Assembly (NCBI GenBank): GCA_921293015.1
Contig: OV121095.1
Coordinates: 38,165,484-38,229,483 of the forward strand
DNA from: Phorcus lineatus
Lineage: Eukaryota; Mollusca; Gastropoda; Trochida; Trochidae
Length of the DNA stretch: 64,000 nucleotides
Direction: 5' to 3'
How positions within the stretch are numbered: position 1 is the first letter of the stretch; the number at the start of each line of letters is the position of its first letter. This document shows positions 34,901 through 48,301 of this stretch, piece by piece. Position numbers and translations under genes: made by a program. The notes beneath the pieces were generated by a model. That model did not search any database. It saw nothing but the letters and a program-made list of their open reading frames with translations, and was not told the origin of the DNA.

Positions 34901-37900
34901 AGCTGGAAACAAGCGAAACAACATTTTCAGATTTGGGTCACAAATGATCAGTCTTTCTCAGCAACCAGATAGCCCTTATATAAATATGTTGCAAACATTT
35001 AATGGAAAATGTTCAAATAATGACAAAATGTGACAAATATTGAATATATTGATTAAGAAAACCATGTTTGTATACTTTTCAGTGCTGATAAAATATTCCT
35101 AAATTCATATTATTTATTTGCGTCTAATATTGACATTTAAAAAATGAAATACAGTTAACTTACATGTACATATGAAATATTGACATTGTTGTATAATGTA
35201 TCATCATGTGTGCATACTTTTCACAGTACTGTTCAAATATTCCTAATATTATTTAAGCAAGTGATTTGTGTTAATGATATATTTATGTCTCATAAGAAGC
35301 ATTTACAATAATAAATAATAAAATACAATAATAAACATTTACTTTACACATGCATGAAAAACATTGATATTGTTTCCTAATTCAGCAAAAAGTTAACTAA
35401 ATTCTTTCTCAAGTAAATTGTTCCGTGTAATTGTGGCCGGGATATCAAACACAAGACAGAAAACGACATTTGACAGCGACCTCCCCATCCCTAAGCCAAG
35501 TTTATACGTTGGAGTCAGTTTACAGAATTATTTTGCTGTCTGCCTTACCATTTGCCAGATTTGTTGAAGTTTTACAGTGTCATGACAACCACCATTAAGC
35601 AAGGAGACCCTTACAAACTGCAGTGCAAATCCTGCCAAATTCCTTTTTCAGCAGGAATCACATGCAAGTGCGCCCTGTTGCGTTTTCTGCTAGACACCGA
35701 TGATCAAATTTTGAAATCAATGTTTTCAATCAAGTGATTGAAGAACTGTTTAGACTCAAAGGACAGGAATACCAACCTACCATGGATTTGTCAAACCTTC
35801 AGGAGCAGTTTATCTTAATTGAATTCATTGGGATGTTTTTATTAAGGTGCTGATGATCATCATAATTGACATTATGGTCAAAGTATAATATAGTTCTAGA
35901 AGAAGTTTTCATTCTTTGTAAGTAATCAATGACAATAATAACCATTATATCATGGACGTAATAATATATTACTTTATGTAATAAATCATAATCCCTACAA
36001 ATCCTGTCACTTGTCTTTCACTATTTAACACATGGTAATCATCATAATGCAAAATTAGAATGACTGAAGGAGAGATCTATCTATTGCTATCATTGCTTCT
36101 CCAACCATTTGTCTGCTTTTTTATAAAGCAGCGAACTTGTTAACTATTATGTATGCAAATGTTCATAACGTATAGAGTAAAAAGGTTCTTATGGATTCGG
36201 ACAAAACGTTTTATGCTTCCCTTATAAACAAAGATTGGATTATCCTCAAACCTCACCCGAGGATTAAGACAAGAAATGCTTCGTTTTACTAATTTACAAG
36301 GTGACCAGTGTTCTAGTGGCCATTGACCTTTGACCTGGACTCTCGATCTGACGTCTTGAGTGGAACGATTAGTGACTTGGATGACATCATTTGAAATAAC
36401 ATGTCCATACTGATCTCTCTAATCGACTTCAGAAACGTAATGACCTTTGTAACCTTACAGCATTCGTTGTAGGACAACGTCAGACTTTACATAAGGGAAA
36501 CGACATGTTTTTAACATCAACAGGTTTGGTTTGTAAAATTATTGATTGACTTTTCACTACCAACGAAGGGAAAATTGACTGTGCTTGAAACATTTTTATG
36601 TTCTGAAATAAGTTTTCACTGTTTGCTTCAAATTTTGAGATTTCAAGATTTTTTCTTAGATAAACGACAGGGTCTTTATAATCAATTTCGAAACAATTTG
36701 CTCTGTTCGAGACGATGAGACTTGGTTCTTATGCTTCCAGTTGCACTTATCGTTTATTAAATAAGTGTTCAAGTCTTATTCTTTACAATCCTAGAATTGA
36801 ATACTACTTAGTTATGTTAAGAGTTTGAAATCTGGTACCTAAACCTATTATGTGGAGTTTTGAGTCAAAATGATGCTATGTTTTTTCGTTTCCGGATTTA
36901 ATTTTTTATGAAATAATCGGTTTCTCTCACAAATCAATCGGCAAAAGTCAAGAAAGGCTTTGAACTGCGATAGGGAAGGATGCAGAGGTTCCCGACTGGC
37001 GCCGTTTTTGTCTAGCGCAGGAAGTTGAAACCATGAACAGGGAACTTTTATTATAAACATTGTTACGGTTTTTGTTTTCATACGTATGTAAGTATTTTTC
37101 AAGTTGAGAGAACATATTTTAGATTCTGGCCTTGCTGTTCAAATGATAGTGGAAAACGCGCTAGTTCATTAAGAACCAAGCCCCCGGAGAAAGTAAGAAC
37201 TATGTTTACATTTTCTTACAACCATCGATATATCAAGCCATTCAACATATCTCTTGAACTGTATAAGTTGTTTTTTAGATAATGGCAAGGTTATAAGGTA
37301 CCTGATTTTCTAGTATTGTCAAGGTCCGGTAGAGACTCGTATACTGTTTTCCACTATGAAAAGCATAGCTCTTTCTCTTACTGTTTGTAGCGGTAAAGTT
37401 TTGGCAGTAAACAATTATCAACGTATCAAAGTACGAATTGTTTTAAGATTCAGTTTACTTTTAGTCTGGTTCCGAACTACTCATGATTGTTGATAGCCTG
37501 TGGTGTACCCTCATTGAAAATTCTTAAAATATTAAATGAATGACTATGTAATTATGATGTTCTTAATCTATACACATTTTGGACTGGTTCAAAGATAAAT
37601 TCTTATATAGGACATAGTTGTAAATTTTACCATACTTTCTTTAATAGAACTAGTATCTTGTAATTGTGCCCAAAAGAATTACAACAACCTATTGCTGATA
37701 GTTTGATCCCAAATACAGTGTTACATTTGTTCACTATCTACATACCATGTGTATCTATTTCTACTATACGATGAAAGGCCTTGAAAATATTCTAACAACG
37801 GGCTTATCTCATACGTATTTAGGAATGTACGTCAAGTTTAGAATTATCTTATCTACCCATAATAGACGCACTATTTCGGGTGAAAGCAACGCGTGTGATG

Positions 37901-39070
37901 TTTATACACCTGTCATGATATTGATATTGGTTATGTCCGACAATCAGAAATCCTCTCTACACACATTAGCCAATCAGAGGCAAGGTTTTGGATTGACCCA
38001 CAGACACCCAAAGCGAATTCTATATCCGGCTATCAGGAAAGTTTACTGTCATCTTTGATATTTCTAATTTTACCAGGACTTTCTGTGATAATTTTATTTG
38101 ATATTAGTATTTTATCGTCGAATTAGGGGATAATCGTATTTTGTTTCTTTACTTTTTGTGTTTCGAACGTAGATTAGTTTCCTGTTGATATTATTCGGTG
38201 ACGCACGCGATATTTTCTGGCAACTACTCACTGTTGTTATCAGGACTCATTTCGTCCAGAGAGCCCTGATGCTTGATACCCGAAACTTTTTTGAAACCTA
38301 CTTTAAACAAGGCTAGATAAAACATAAATAAAGACAAAGACATCAAAATTTTGTGAAAAGTTTAATCGACAAAGCTCATAACGCAAGAATACAAGAACAT
38401 GTAGTAACTCTTGATTTACCGATACTGTAACTGTACCTAAATTGGCAGGAAATTACATCTGAAATAATTGAAGCAATGAATACTCTTCCGATTTACCTTG
38501 TAAAACATGCCCTTTTTCTTGAAAATACTATTGTAATAAAGTAAAAAGAAATTCTAAGATTGCTCAAGTTACTTCAGTATTGAATATCAGAGCAAATTAA
38601 ATTATATCTAGAAGCCTACCGAAATTCCACTGTCGCAATACAACACCAATTACGAAACTGACAAACTGAATAATTTTGTTGCTAGATACCCGACTATTTG
38701 AAGTGTAAAAGATAAGAACACAAATCTAGTGTCTCTTGTTTGGATACCCAGCATTACATGCTTCATAAAGTGGTGAAGCGGCCTTAGAAAGGTCCTGGAA
38801 ATCAACAAGGTCTCAAATGTTTTGATCTTCGCCTTTTTCACTCGGACAAACTGATAGGTATTTAAGTATAGAGTTTTAGAGATGTAACGAACATGGGAGC
38901 GTACCAATCAAATGAGTTCTATCACAACTTGTTTCTTCATCACAGCTTCACTGAAGAGCATGAAGAAAGCTTACCATAGCTCATAATGATAATACAATTT
39001 TCTCTGCAGGTTCGTTTTCATTTGGATAATATTTCTGTGCTGTCTAAACCAGCAGAGCGAGGTTAGGGAG
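28925..39070. other. 10-kb non-coding stretch with GC-richer islands
   Basis: No gene recognised. The island at 29230-29520 is dense in E-box words (CACCTG, CAGGTG, CAGGTAAC). A second island at 33280-33560 has GCACCTGT and CAGGTG. A third at 34395-34800 begins with a perfect 11-bp-arm palindrome (34401-34426). ORFs in the last one (112 and 63 codons on opposite strands) lack domains. The remainder is AT-rich and plain. Confidence 0.45.
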
Positions 39071-39076
39071 AAGTGG

Positions 39077-39412
39077 TGTTAAGTTTTTAAATATTGACTC
39101 TACCGGGATTCGGACGTACTATAGAGACGCACCACAACTTCTAGAATGCCACTAAAAGAGTTAATTCAAACCGAGAATTTACTGTAAGGGAACATAACAT
39201 CACACAGCCTGATTAAAAGCTACCCTGTTCCGAGGAATTAACGTTTTAAAAATTTTATTCTAGCGGGATTCGAACTTACATTTTCTGTGTTATGTTCCCT
39301 TATGGTAAATTCTCGGTTTGAATTAACTCTTTTATTGGCATTCTAGAAGTTGTAGTGGTAATGAAGTACACGATTTTATGGATATTCAACTTCTTTATTT
39401 AAAAATATTGCG
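39077..39412. mobile_element. Nested palindrome with SINE-like fragments
   Basis: The left arm 39130-39205 and right arm 39286-39360 form an inverted repeat of about 75 bp with scattered mismatches. Two direct repeats (39077-39120 and 39237-39280) carry CCGGGATTCGGAC and GCGGGATTCGAAC, the reverse complement of a tRNA B box, suggesting minus-oriented tRNA-derived fragments. The right flank 39337-39412 (GGCATTCTAGAAGTT, then TTATGGAT-TTCAACTTCTT and GCGACG) is shared with 21405-21488. Confidence 0.7.
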
Positions 39413-39851
39413 ACGATTCTGTATATCTCCTCTATATATTCGTATGCACATTCCTTACTTACGGTGAACACATTTCATGAGTAGCTGCCGGAGCAAAAGC
39501 CCCTTGCAGAGTGGAGGTAGCGCTTAATGGTCATATAACGTTATGTAATGACGCACGCGATGTAGAGAGTTTAAAACATTTCGATAATATGTGCATCATC
39601 TGATTTATATAATTGTATGCCGTGTCGAATACAAAGATCGTAGTCAAATGTTATATGAATGAACGATAAGATTTCAGTCGAGAAGTTTATTTTCACTAAG
39701 GGGTACAACGATACCAACCTTACACGTAATCGAGTGTTATATGTATTTATACGTCGTTTTCAACATACAAGCAACATGAATAAATTGAGTTTGATTTTTT
39801 TAATCCTTCTTTCATAGGTTGTTATATTTGTTTATTGTTTTAATTATAATA

Positions 39852-39978
<127 letters not shown>

Positions 39979-40900
39979 CAATTTTGTAATGTACAGTCAA
40001 ATAACCCGAAAAAAAACTCACTATAATTGGCCGCAAAATACGATTTTCTTTGAACAGTGCCACACCTGAATCAAGTTATTTTTGTATTAATAATTATATC
40101 TGCGACCCAGACGTTCAGATAAGGACAACATTTGTGTTCCACGGCAGCTGAAGGCAGAATGTCCTTATCTTTGACCTGATGTCACGCTAACACAGTTTTC
40201 GTCCGTCTGTCTGGAGATAGCAAGATTAACGGAGAGAAACGCATGCAGTAAGGCAATCATAACAAATTCAAATAAGTAGAATAAGAGGAACAATTTCGTG
40301 GTATATTATCGAATGCGACGAATACTTGTTTTTAAATGACTGTAATACTGATAGCATGTTGCGATGCGATATAGTGGAAAGTTCAGCAATCCAATTAGAG
40401 TGGCAGTAGCACGTTTTTAATTAAAAAATCATTTCTTCTAATTTTCCTAAATAAACATAAGTTTATGTCAAATGTATTATCTTCAGAGGGTCAAAACATC
40501 TCATTAATTAACAACACCGTCAAAATAATCAGGTGTCCTGAAAATCAATGGTAGCCATATTTTGTGTTAACACCTTTTAATCATTTTAGGTAGGAAAATG
40601 AATTCGCATTGCTCAACTGATCATGGTACATTCGTTTCAAGAAGGAATCTTATGATTGAAACATAGTTTGTAATTGGAAACATTTATTTTCGTTTTTGTA
40701 ATCTCGCTGCAGTTCGTTAAGAGGGTTTGCAGTAAAATTATTATTGGTTCCTAAGACACTTAGATTTTGTCTGTCAATAACGGTACTCTGTAAGGTAGAA
40801 ATGGTCATCAAACAACCCTGTCGAGTCACTGTTTAACTAGAAAACTACTCAGTGATTCTACACCTTCATATCTAATCATGAGATTTGTTTGGAATTTCAT

Positions 40901-41382
40901 TTCAAAGTGACACAGAGTATGTTTCATAAATTCTGTATGTTGCTAAAATAGGAACTAAATTATATTATCACCTTATATAAATCGCCTTTCTAAAGTTGCA
41001 TCTTTTTCTTTTAATTGTCAAGATCATGTTATTTTTTTGTTTTCAATTGTAAATAACAAACGTAATGTAAATGTTAAAAGAATTTCGAAATATTGCACCA
41101 ATTAACATGTTAATTATTTTAATGACATACTAAACATTATTTTCCTATATTTGTCATTGTGTCTGCTGTAAATAAGTTTCCAGAATTATGTTCGCGTCAA
41201 TGGCGCGCGCCATTGTCTGGTTTTAGATCACCAATCTAAACTTTATATATATTTCTTGTCACTATGGTGAACTGATAAGCAATGAGATGTTAATTTTCTT
41301 AAATCAGTATTTCTCGATCAAATGACACCATTTATCAAGTCTGATATATTTGACCCCATCAATATTCCCAGTTTCCCTTTAA
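40901..41382 (+). mobile_element. TTAA-type MITE family, copy 2
   Basis: 482 bp, left end CAAAGTGACACAGAGTATG and right end CCCTTTAA (TTAA at 41379-41382). Internal landmarks are GCCTTTCTAAAGTTGCATC (near 40984), the perfectly palindromic core GGCGCGCGCC (near 41202), TTGTCTGGTTTTAGATCA and TTTCTCGATCAAATGACACC. No ORF. Confidence 0.8.
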
Positions 41383-41942
41383 TATCTAAGGTCCCGATAG
41401 TGATATCAACCTCGACGTTTGTTATTCAGACCCACATTGTCATGAGTCATTTTCTTGTAGATAGAATAGACGAAAAGGGTAAAACATTTAAAATCAGTTT
41501 GTGTTTTCACAAAAAGTAAGTCTTACAGCAGAATTTGTTTTTATATATTCAATATATTGTAACGCTACGTTCCCTCTCTGTACCAGTATATCATGGCATG
41601 TTTACATGCGATAACACTGTGTGGCTTTCTTGCACTCCATTAATATACTGATTTATGATTCCTATTATCGCTAACTAGTCCCATATGCTATCGACCATGT
41701 GGGCCCTTTGATCTCTGGTAGACACGACATTTGCAGCAACTTAACAACAAACTGATACACAAAGCCTTTTCGATAATTAGATTCTGATGATGCTTCCTTT
41801 CCACGCAATGTTAAATGACTTATATTCTGTAGCATTCAACCAAATAGGTGTTACACATCACTCGAGACATACATATGCAAATTCAAGTCGTGCTGAAAGC
41901 GCTCTATTTCGGAACATCTTCGCTATCAGATAAATTCAAGTG

Positions 41943-42409
41943 ATATCTTCCCTTTATGAAAGTTGTGTAGGAAGATATGACTTCCCTTTAATAGGGTTGT
42001 GAAGGAAAATATGACTTCCCTCTATGAGGGTTGTGAAGGAAAATATGCCTTCCCTTTATGAGGTTTTTTGTAGGAGGGAATGACTTCCCTATGTTAGGGT
42101 TATGTAGGAAGAAACAAGCGTTTTGTAGAAAGATATGACTTCCACTAATGAGTGTTTTGTAGGAAGATATGACTTCCCTTTAAGAGGGTTGTGTAGGAAG
42201 ATATGACTTCCCTTTAAGAGGGTTGTGTAGGAAGATATGACTTCCCTTTAAGAGGGTTGTGTAGGAAGATATGACTTCCCTTTAAGAGGGTTGTGTAGGA
42301 AGATATGACTTCCCTTTAAGAGGGTTGTGTAGGAAGATATGACTTCCCTTTAAGAGGGTTGTGTAGGAAGATATGACTTCCCTTAAGAGCATTTTGTAGA
42401 AAAATATTA
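41943..42409. repeat. 34-bp minisatellite with hairpin core
   Basis: About 13 units of GTGTAGGAAGATATGACTTC plus CCTTTAAGAGGGTT. The six units from 42157 to 42395 are nearly identical and the left ones diverge, so expansion is at the right. GGAAG and CTTCC within each unit can pair. There are no spacers, so it is not CRISPR. Confidence 0.97.
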
Positions 42410-43690
42410 CAAAACAAAATTGAGCCTCTGGGTATGTAGATTTTACCATCGGTACTCTCTACATTTTCTAAACATATCACATTTGGATAACATCGTGAGA
42501 AAATATAAAAGATGAGCTGTGATATAGCTCTTGAGATGAAAATTGCATGATATATTTATATTCGTTCTTTCATTTGACGAGAAATGACTGATGTTTAGGT
42601 CTCGTTTTACTTATATTATAAACGAGGAATAGCAAAAACTTATTTCCGCCTGTATCTCAATATTTATTAATACCAAAATTTCGTAGGTTAACCATGACAA
42701 ACAATTGTTTGATTATCAATAATCTATTGTGAATTAAAGTTTGATTTAAATAAATTACCCCACTACAACTTCAACATTTTATGAGACATGAACGATTATA
42801 TGCCGATAATATCTTTGTCCATAAGCTGAATAAAATTATTCTACTTACTCAACTATGTATTAAAAAACACACATCTAGTAGAATCAAGCCTTTTATTTTT
42901 TTGAGTGTTTGCTTTTTAAATAAACATTTTCATAGAGATTTGTTTTGTTGTAAAAGTACATCTATATTCAGACACATATGTCATCTTTTTGAGGAAAAAA
43001 CAACCCTGCTTGTCCAAGTAGTGTAATATTAAAGTGGCGTCATGCATCAACATGACTTTATAAAACTGATATAAAATGACGTTAACAGCCGGATCCTTGC
43101 GTAAACTCTCTGATGGGTGGTTTTCAAAGGCATGGCATGTTGACGACTCAACCATTCGTAAAAAAATAACTTATCAACAATCGTCAGTTAATGATAAAAC
43201 AAACGTACAAAGTATGCATACATATCTCTAAAACAATTTTTTTTAAAGTTGGAACAGTCTGAAGGCGTTTGGTCCTGAAAACATGGTTGGAAGACTGACA
43301 GACGCTGCCATTTCATAAACATCGCCTTCACATTTAATGCTCTGCCAAAGGATATGGATCTGGATCTAAAAGCTCAATCAACCTCATTATTCTAATCAAG
43401 CATTTCGATCTATAGATATAATCGATAATCAGCCTTTGTTCATTTCCTGCTGTGAGAGTTGACAAGTAGATTCAATTATATTACCTGTCCATCATGTCAC
43501 AAAGACGGTACTTACCTCGATGACGGTTTAAGCGAAAACTTCCCTCAAATATAGTTTTTGAAGGTCATTTAGAAGTGACAAACTGAAAAAGAAAACACTA
43601 TTTCCTGGACAACAACTTATCTAATGTGAAATTACCTCAATTTCGAAGTAAATGCTCACTCCCCCATCTAGTGTGATGTAGGATATATGA
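42410..43690. other. Non-coding stretch
   Basis: AT-rich; no gene or clear repeat. Confidence 0.5.
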
Positions 43691-43699
43691 AATGGAGTG

Positions 43700-44225
43700 T
43701 CCTCTAGTGGTTATTGCTTATCAGAAGACTGTCAGTATATTGCTAATGATTACCATGGTAAATGTAACTCTTACTGTTATATCTTACCTGAAAGTTGTGT
43801 CCAGGTGGTTCGTGAGGACATAAACACTATCCGCTAAATGCAAATGCTCTACCTAATGTAATGGTTAAGGTTTATCTGACAACTTATCTTTTATTTTGTG
43901 TCTGTTATGGTTATTAGTAATCAGAAGACTAAGAGTCAATAGTTTATGATTAACCTTAGAACTTTGAGTCTCCTACTGGTTAGAATTTATCAGAGGACAG
44001 ACAGTAAAGTTTTACGGATTTCTTGAGAACTCTAAGTTTTATGGTTGTTTATCTGAAACTGCCTTCTGGTTGCTATTGTGCAAACAGTAAACTTCACTCT
44101 AGTTTCACCTGAGGACATTGTAATCATGTTTATCTGAATATTGTTTGCAATTTGGTTATTGATTATCATTATTATGAGTTTTATCGTTAGGTTTACAGAA
44201 ATGGTATGTATTGTATATGTATGTC

Positions 44226-44261
<36 letters not shown>

Positions 44262-44470
44262 GTATTGGTAATCAGATGACAGCCAGTCAGTGGATAAAGA
44301 TTTACCTTGGAACTTTGAATCGCATGTTGTTGTTTACCTGAATAGGAATCTGTCAATTTCGAATTCTGTTGGTAAGACGGCTATTGTTTACCTGAGAACA
44401 AACGTTCTGGTGATAAACTGTCCATCTTGTTAAGCTTGTTTACCTTTTTACCTTTTTTACCTAATGGTTC
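43700..44470. repeat. Very degenerate ~65-70-bp repeat region
   Basis: GGTTATTG-TTATCAGAAGAC-like words recur near 43709, 43909, 43978, 44043, 44154, 44261 and 44377, often with CAGTNAG and TTACC downstream. Spacing is irregular, so this may be an ancient minisatellite. Confidence 0.4.
44229..44259. repeat. (AT)n microsatellite
   Basis: About 15 AT dinucleotides inside the degenerate repeat region. Confidence 0.95.
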
Positions 44471-45347
44471 ACCTGAAAATGTCAACCTGAGATGTACAGT
44501 CTACCTTCTCAGTCTCACACTTTCTTGAAAAAAAACCCATCTTAGTTACAACTTAATGGTAGTTTGATTACAATATCCTATGAGGTTCTTTTACATCATT
44601 TTTGTTTTGTTTTCATTAGTCAGTAGTCATTACTTCAAGCATTAATCTGACCCAAACCCTCTGTTATGGATTCTGAGCGTACTAATGTAACATAATTTTC
44701 CTGCTTTCTAACAGTGCCTCGAGTCTATACAACGTGTTTTTTATTTACAGTCATGGAGTGCATGTTGTCACACTTGAGTAACGTCTACAAATACTAAAGC
44801 CTAATTCGATTTCTGACAAATTGCATGTGAATCCTCCTGTAAATCAAATAGGTAAAGCATGGAAGAGCGACGTTTAGTATTATGTAATACAAGGTGCAAT
44901 AAACGTTGACATAAACATAGCCAGATTAAGAAATGCCTCGTACTTTTTTACCATTTATTAGAGACCCTACTTTTAATTAAAAGAAAATTATAAAAATCGA
45001 TGACCAAGATGTAGTGGCACAACAAGAGAAGCTCGAGAGATTTGTTAAGCAAATAGATGTCGGTGAAGTGTGAAGCCTGTTGATTCACTTGTGTCAATGA
45101 CTCCAGTTCCAGAGAGATCAATACGCACGATTGATTATCGATTGGTTTCTATTCATAAGGTCTACACGGTTGTAAAATATGACTTAGTACTTAGCTCCTT
45201 TACTCGATCTACTTAATGTTTATTTAGATCAGTTATAAATGTACCCTTTAGCATTTTAGAGCATACTGATGCACGGACTAACCTCAGCAGACTCAAACGG
45301 GCTTAGATTCTAGACGGGTTCACGTTTGCGCTTAGTACGGTCCAGGT

Positions 45348-45828
45348 TTAAAGAGCCACTCCGTGATTTTCATAACATAATATTTACCTTTAATACGAAC
45401 CTACATGTTGTAAATGTTATATGTTGTAATATAAAATCATAACATCTTAACTTTCATGTCCAAAAGACATATATGTGACAAATACTGGTTTTCCATGAAA
45501 ATCTAAAAACAGCCATATGAATGCACATAGGTGTAGATATCACGTCCAATGTACATGGATACTAGTTATATAACCTAACGAACACTATCAACTTCTAACT
45601 GCCCTCCTGGCTGTTTAAGATAACTCCCCAAATTACGTTTGACTATTTGACGCGCGCCACTGTCCGGTTTTCGATCATAATTGTATCGTTCTACCTTCAT
45701 ATTGTCGCTGTCAAAAAACAAGCTTTAAAATGTGTCTTTTTGGTAACAGTCGATACTTCGCGATCAAATGACACCATTGATTATGTTTGGCATATATGAC
45801 TCCAACAACTCACGGAGTGGCTCTTTAA
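45348..45828 (+). mobile_element. TTAA-type MITE family, copy 3 (both ends intact)
   Basis: A 481-bp element bounded by a perfect 19-bp terminal inverted repeat, TTAAAGAGCCACTCCGTGA at 45348-45366 and its exact reverse complement at 45810-45828. Each outer end is TTAA, the target-site signature of piggyBac-type transposition. It holds the GACGCGCGCC core (near 45650), GTCCGGTTTTCGATCA and GCGATCAAATGACACCAT. No ORF of note, so it is non-autonomous. Assignment to piggyBac rests only on the TTAA ends. Confidence 0.85.
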
Positions 45829-46670
45829 GTGTCCCGTTCATCTCATTTACTCTGATTTCAGGAAAGTTCCTTTAACATATGATTGTCTCACATGTATGAG
45901 AGAAAAAGGTATAGCGTCAAAATAATTACAGTCGTGACATCACAATGTCAGGTGTGCATTTTGTACCATTTTACTTCGATATTGCTTTAAACTTTTAAAG
46001 TGTGGACTAAAGAATAATGAACTTAAGTAAAAACTAAAAATATACCTCTTGTCATATACCGACCTGTCGTACTTGTCTTTGAAAGACGACCGTTTACATA
46101 AATCGATAACGCGAGAACGAATTAATGTATCTATTTCAGTTGATCTCGTCTATATCGGTTAGAAAAATACCTCGCTGGGTAGGAACGCTGGATTCAAAGA
46201 TACTCAAGGCAAAAATGCTTTATCACCTGGCTAAACTAGTATCAACATCCAGGAGGTCCTTATATACTTATCTGTTATCTACTGTATTTGGGTTCTTGTG
46301 TGTACAAATATACATTGATTTAAACCTTTCTCACTTCTCCTCCTTTAAACTAATCTTTATTATTTCGGTTTCGTTCGAAATCAACGTAAGGATTTTTGTC
46401 GGATCCCAAGAAAGACTATATTTCAAAGGAAAAGGTCAATAAGAAGTATGTCTTGTGTATAGACTTATCTATTTCAATCTGGACCTTATCTTCTAGATTT
46501 GAGACATTGCGGAGAAATCTATTCATGTTTTGTCGGACACCAGAAGCTCATTTATGTTTCAGAATGTTTCGCTAGGCACTGTGTTTTATTCAAAAGACCA
46601 AAATATATTCTAATCGAGATTTGAGGTATAGAACTGAAGGTTTGAAACCAGAATTATTCATGGTATTATC

Positions 46671-46962
46671 GGACATACATCCTGCTACGTCAGCGTTTTT
46701 GTCTCCGCCTAGCTCCGTCATATACCCTGATATCCTTCGACCTTAAACGCTCGTATCGCTTACGGCTGGTGACTCATGGTTATTTATAGCCTACATTGAC
46801 ATTTGTTTGAATTCTCATCCGGGTTCTGCCGCTATTGCTGAATGCGAGTCACTTCTTTCGCTTGCTATATTTAGCGATACGAGCGTTTTAGGCCGAAGGA
46901 TATCAGGGTATATGATGGAGCTAGGCGGAGACAAAGACGCTGATGTAGCAGGATGCCGGACA
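46671..46962. mobile_element. Fold-back element with ~82-bp arms
   Basis: Left arm 46680-46760 (CCTGCTACGTCAGCGTTTTT, then CCGCCTAGCTCC and CGCTCGTATCGCT) pairs with right arm 46873-46955 with few mismatches. The 112-bp centre pairs further but weakly. GC content is higher than the surroundings. Length and structure fit a MITE or fold-back transposon. It has no ORF. Confidence 0.85.
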
Positions 46963-46969
46963 TAAAACT

Positions 46970-48185
46970 TGCCAACAAAACGCGTTCCATTCTTTAATAG
47001 ATAGTAAGCGATTTACTCGACACATAAGGGACACATATCTATCTGATTTTAGTAGCATAACTTACAACTCATTTATATAAATTTATTTAAAAATGTAATA
47101 TGAATGTAACTGTACGTTGTTTTGAAATATGAATTTTTCCGTGAGAGGTACATGTATTATACAGAGTTAACGACGATGGTATTCCATAGTAGGAGTGTTA
47201 CGTATTTGCGAAATCGCGTGAAATGAAGGTGAAATCGTGTATCCAGGGTCCTAGTTTCCCCAAATGATCTGAATGAACAGGATATGAAGGAGAGGTATTT
47301 GGGATAGATATAAAGAGAGGAGTCACGCCTACCTTGGTTGGCAAAAAAACTCCCCAAATATGAAATTTCGTGATGAGGGATTGTTGTAAATTTATTCACT
47401 AGAAAGAGAAAGAGTTCAAACCGGTACAACTGCAATTTAAGTGGACAAAACTCGCAACCATGTCTGAGCTAAAGAAAAGCGTTGTTCTTTCACTATTCAC
47501 TAATTTTACAACATTATAATAATAAAGTATATCATATCAACACATGTAAAAATGATTTATGACGATACTAATCAATAATGCCTTGTAATGTTGTGTTAAA
47601 GTTTTTAAACGCGTAGCGCCGTTGCATGACTTCACATCTTTTTGTTGTATTTTACCGAGTTGTCAATGTTTATCTAGTTATCAATTTTAATTCAACCAAA
47701 ATGTTACCCTCATTAGCATGGTTAAAATCAGTTATCAGTAACATACATGTATAAATTGGAATGTCCCATTGAATTTCCTTTCCACCAAAATTACCCCGAT
47801 GGGACTGTCCTTTTTATGTTTTATGAAATAGCATTTGTTTCAGCTCAACATATCCAAATATAGTTGAACCTAAAATTTTGACAATAAGCGATGACTCGAC
47901 AATTCCACCGAACGCTGTCTGATTACAAGGTAAGCAAACAGGTATTTGTTCAACCGATGAGTCATCAGCGTGATTGATCAGGCGGGACTACTGTCAGTTA
48001 GCATCCGGGAAGCGGACAAAAAAAATCGTAAAACGTCTCAGAATTTTCTAATTGTCGTCTTTTGCATATCGTGATGGATTCGATCATTGTAAAAAGTTCG
48101 ATGAGAAATAAAATAAGTTAAGAAAATGTTATGTAATCACAACTACAGCGCCTGAAGACATTTTAAAGTATCATAATTTGTACAT
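46970..48185. other. Non-coding stretch
   Basis: AT-rich; no gene recognised. ORFs up to 92 codons lack recognisable features. Confidence 0.5.
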
Positions 48186-48189
48186 TTAA

Positions 48190-48301
48190 GACACAAAGAT
48201 GCAACTTGAAGGGGCGATTTGAACTTAACACAGAACAAACGGTACTTTAACTCTTATCTAAGCAAAATAAAAATCATAAGACATATTCTGTGTCCCTTTA
48301 A
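48190..48301 (-). mobile_element. TTAA-type MITE family, copy 4 (inverted, 5' part only)
   Basis: Read on the minus strand it begins TTAAAGGGACACAGAATATG at 48301 and reaches AAATCGCCCCTTCAAGTTGC at about 48222-48203, at the same offset as in copy 2. Sequence beyond this does not match the family, so the copy is truncated. Confidence 0.6.

Noticed and set aside
41943..42409. CRISPR-like 34-bp repeats with internal dyad
   Set aside because: No spacers; an ordinary minisatellite.
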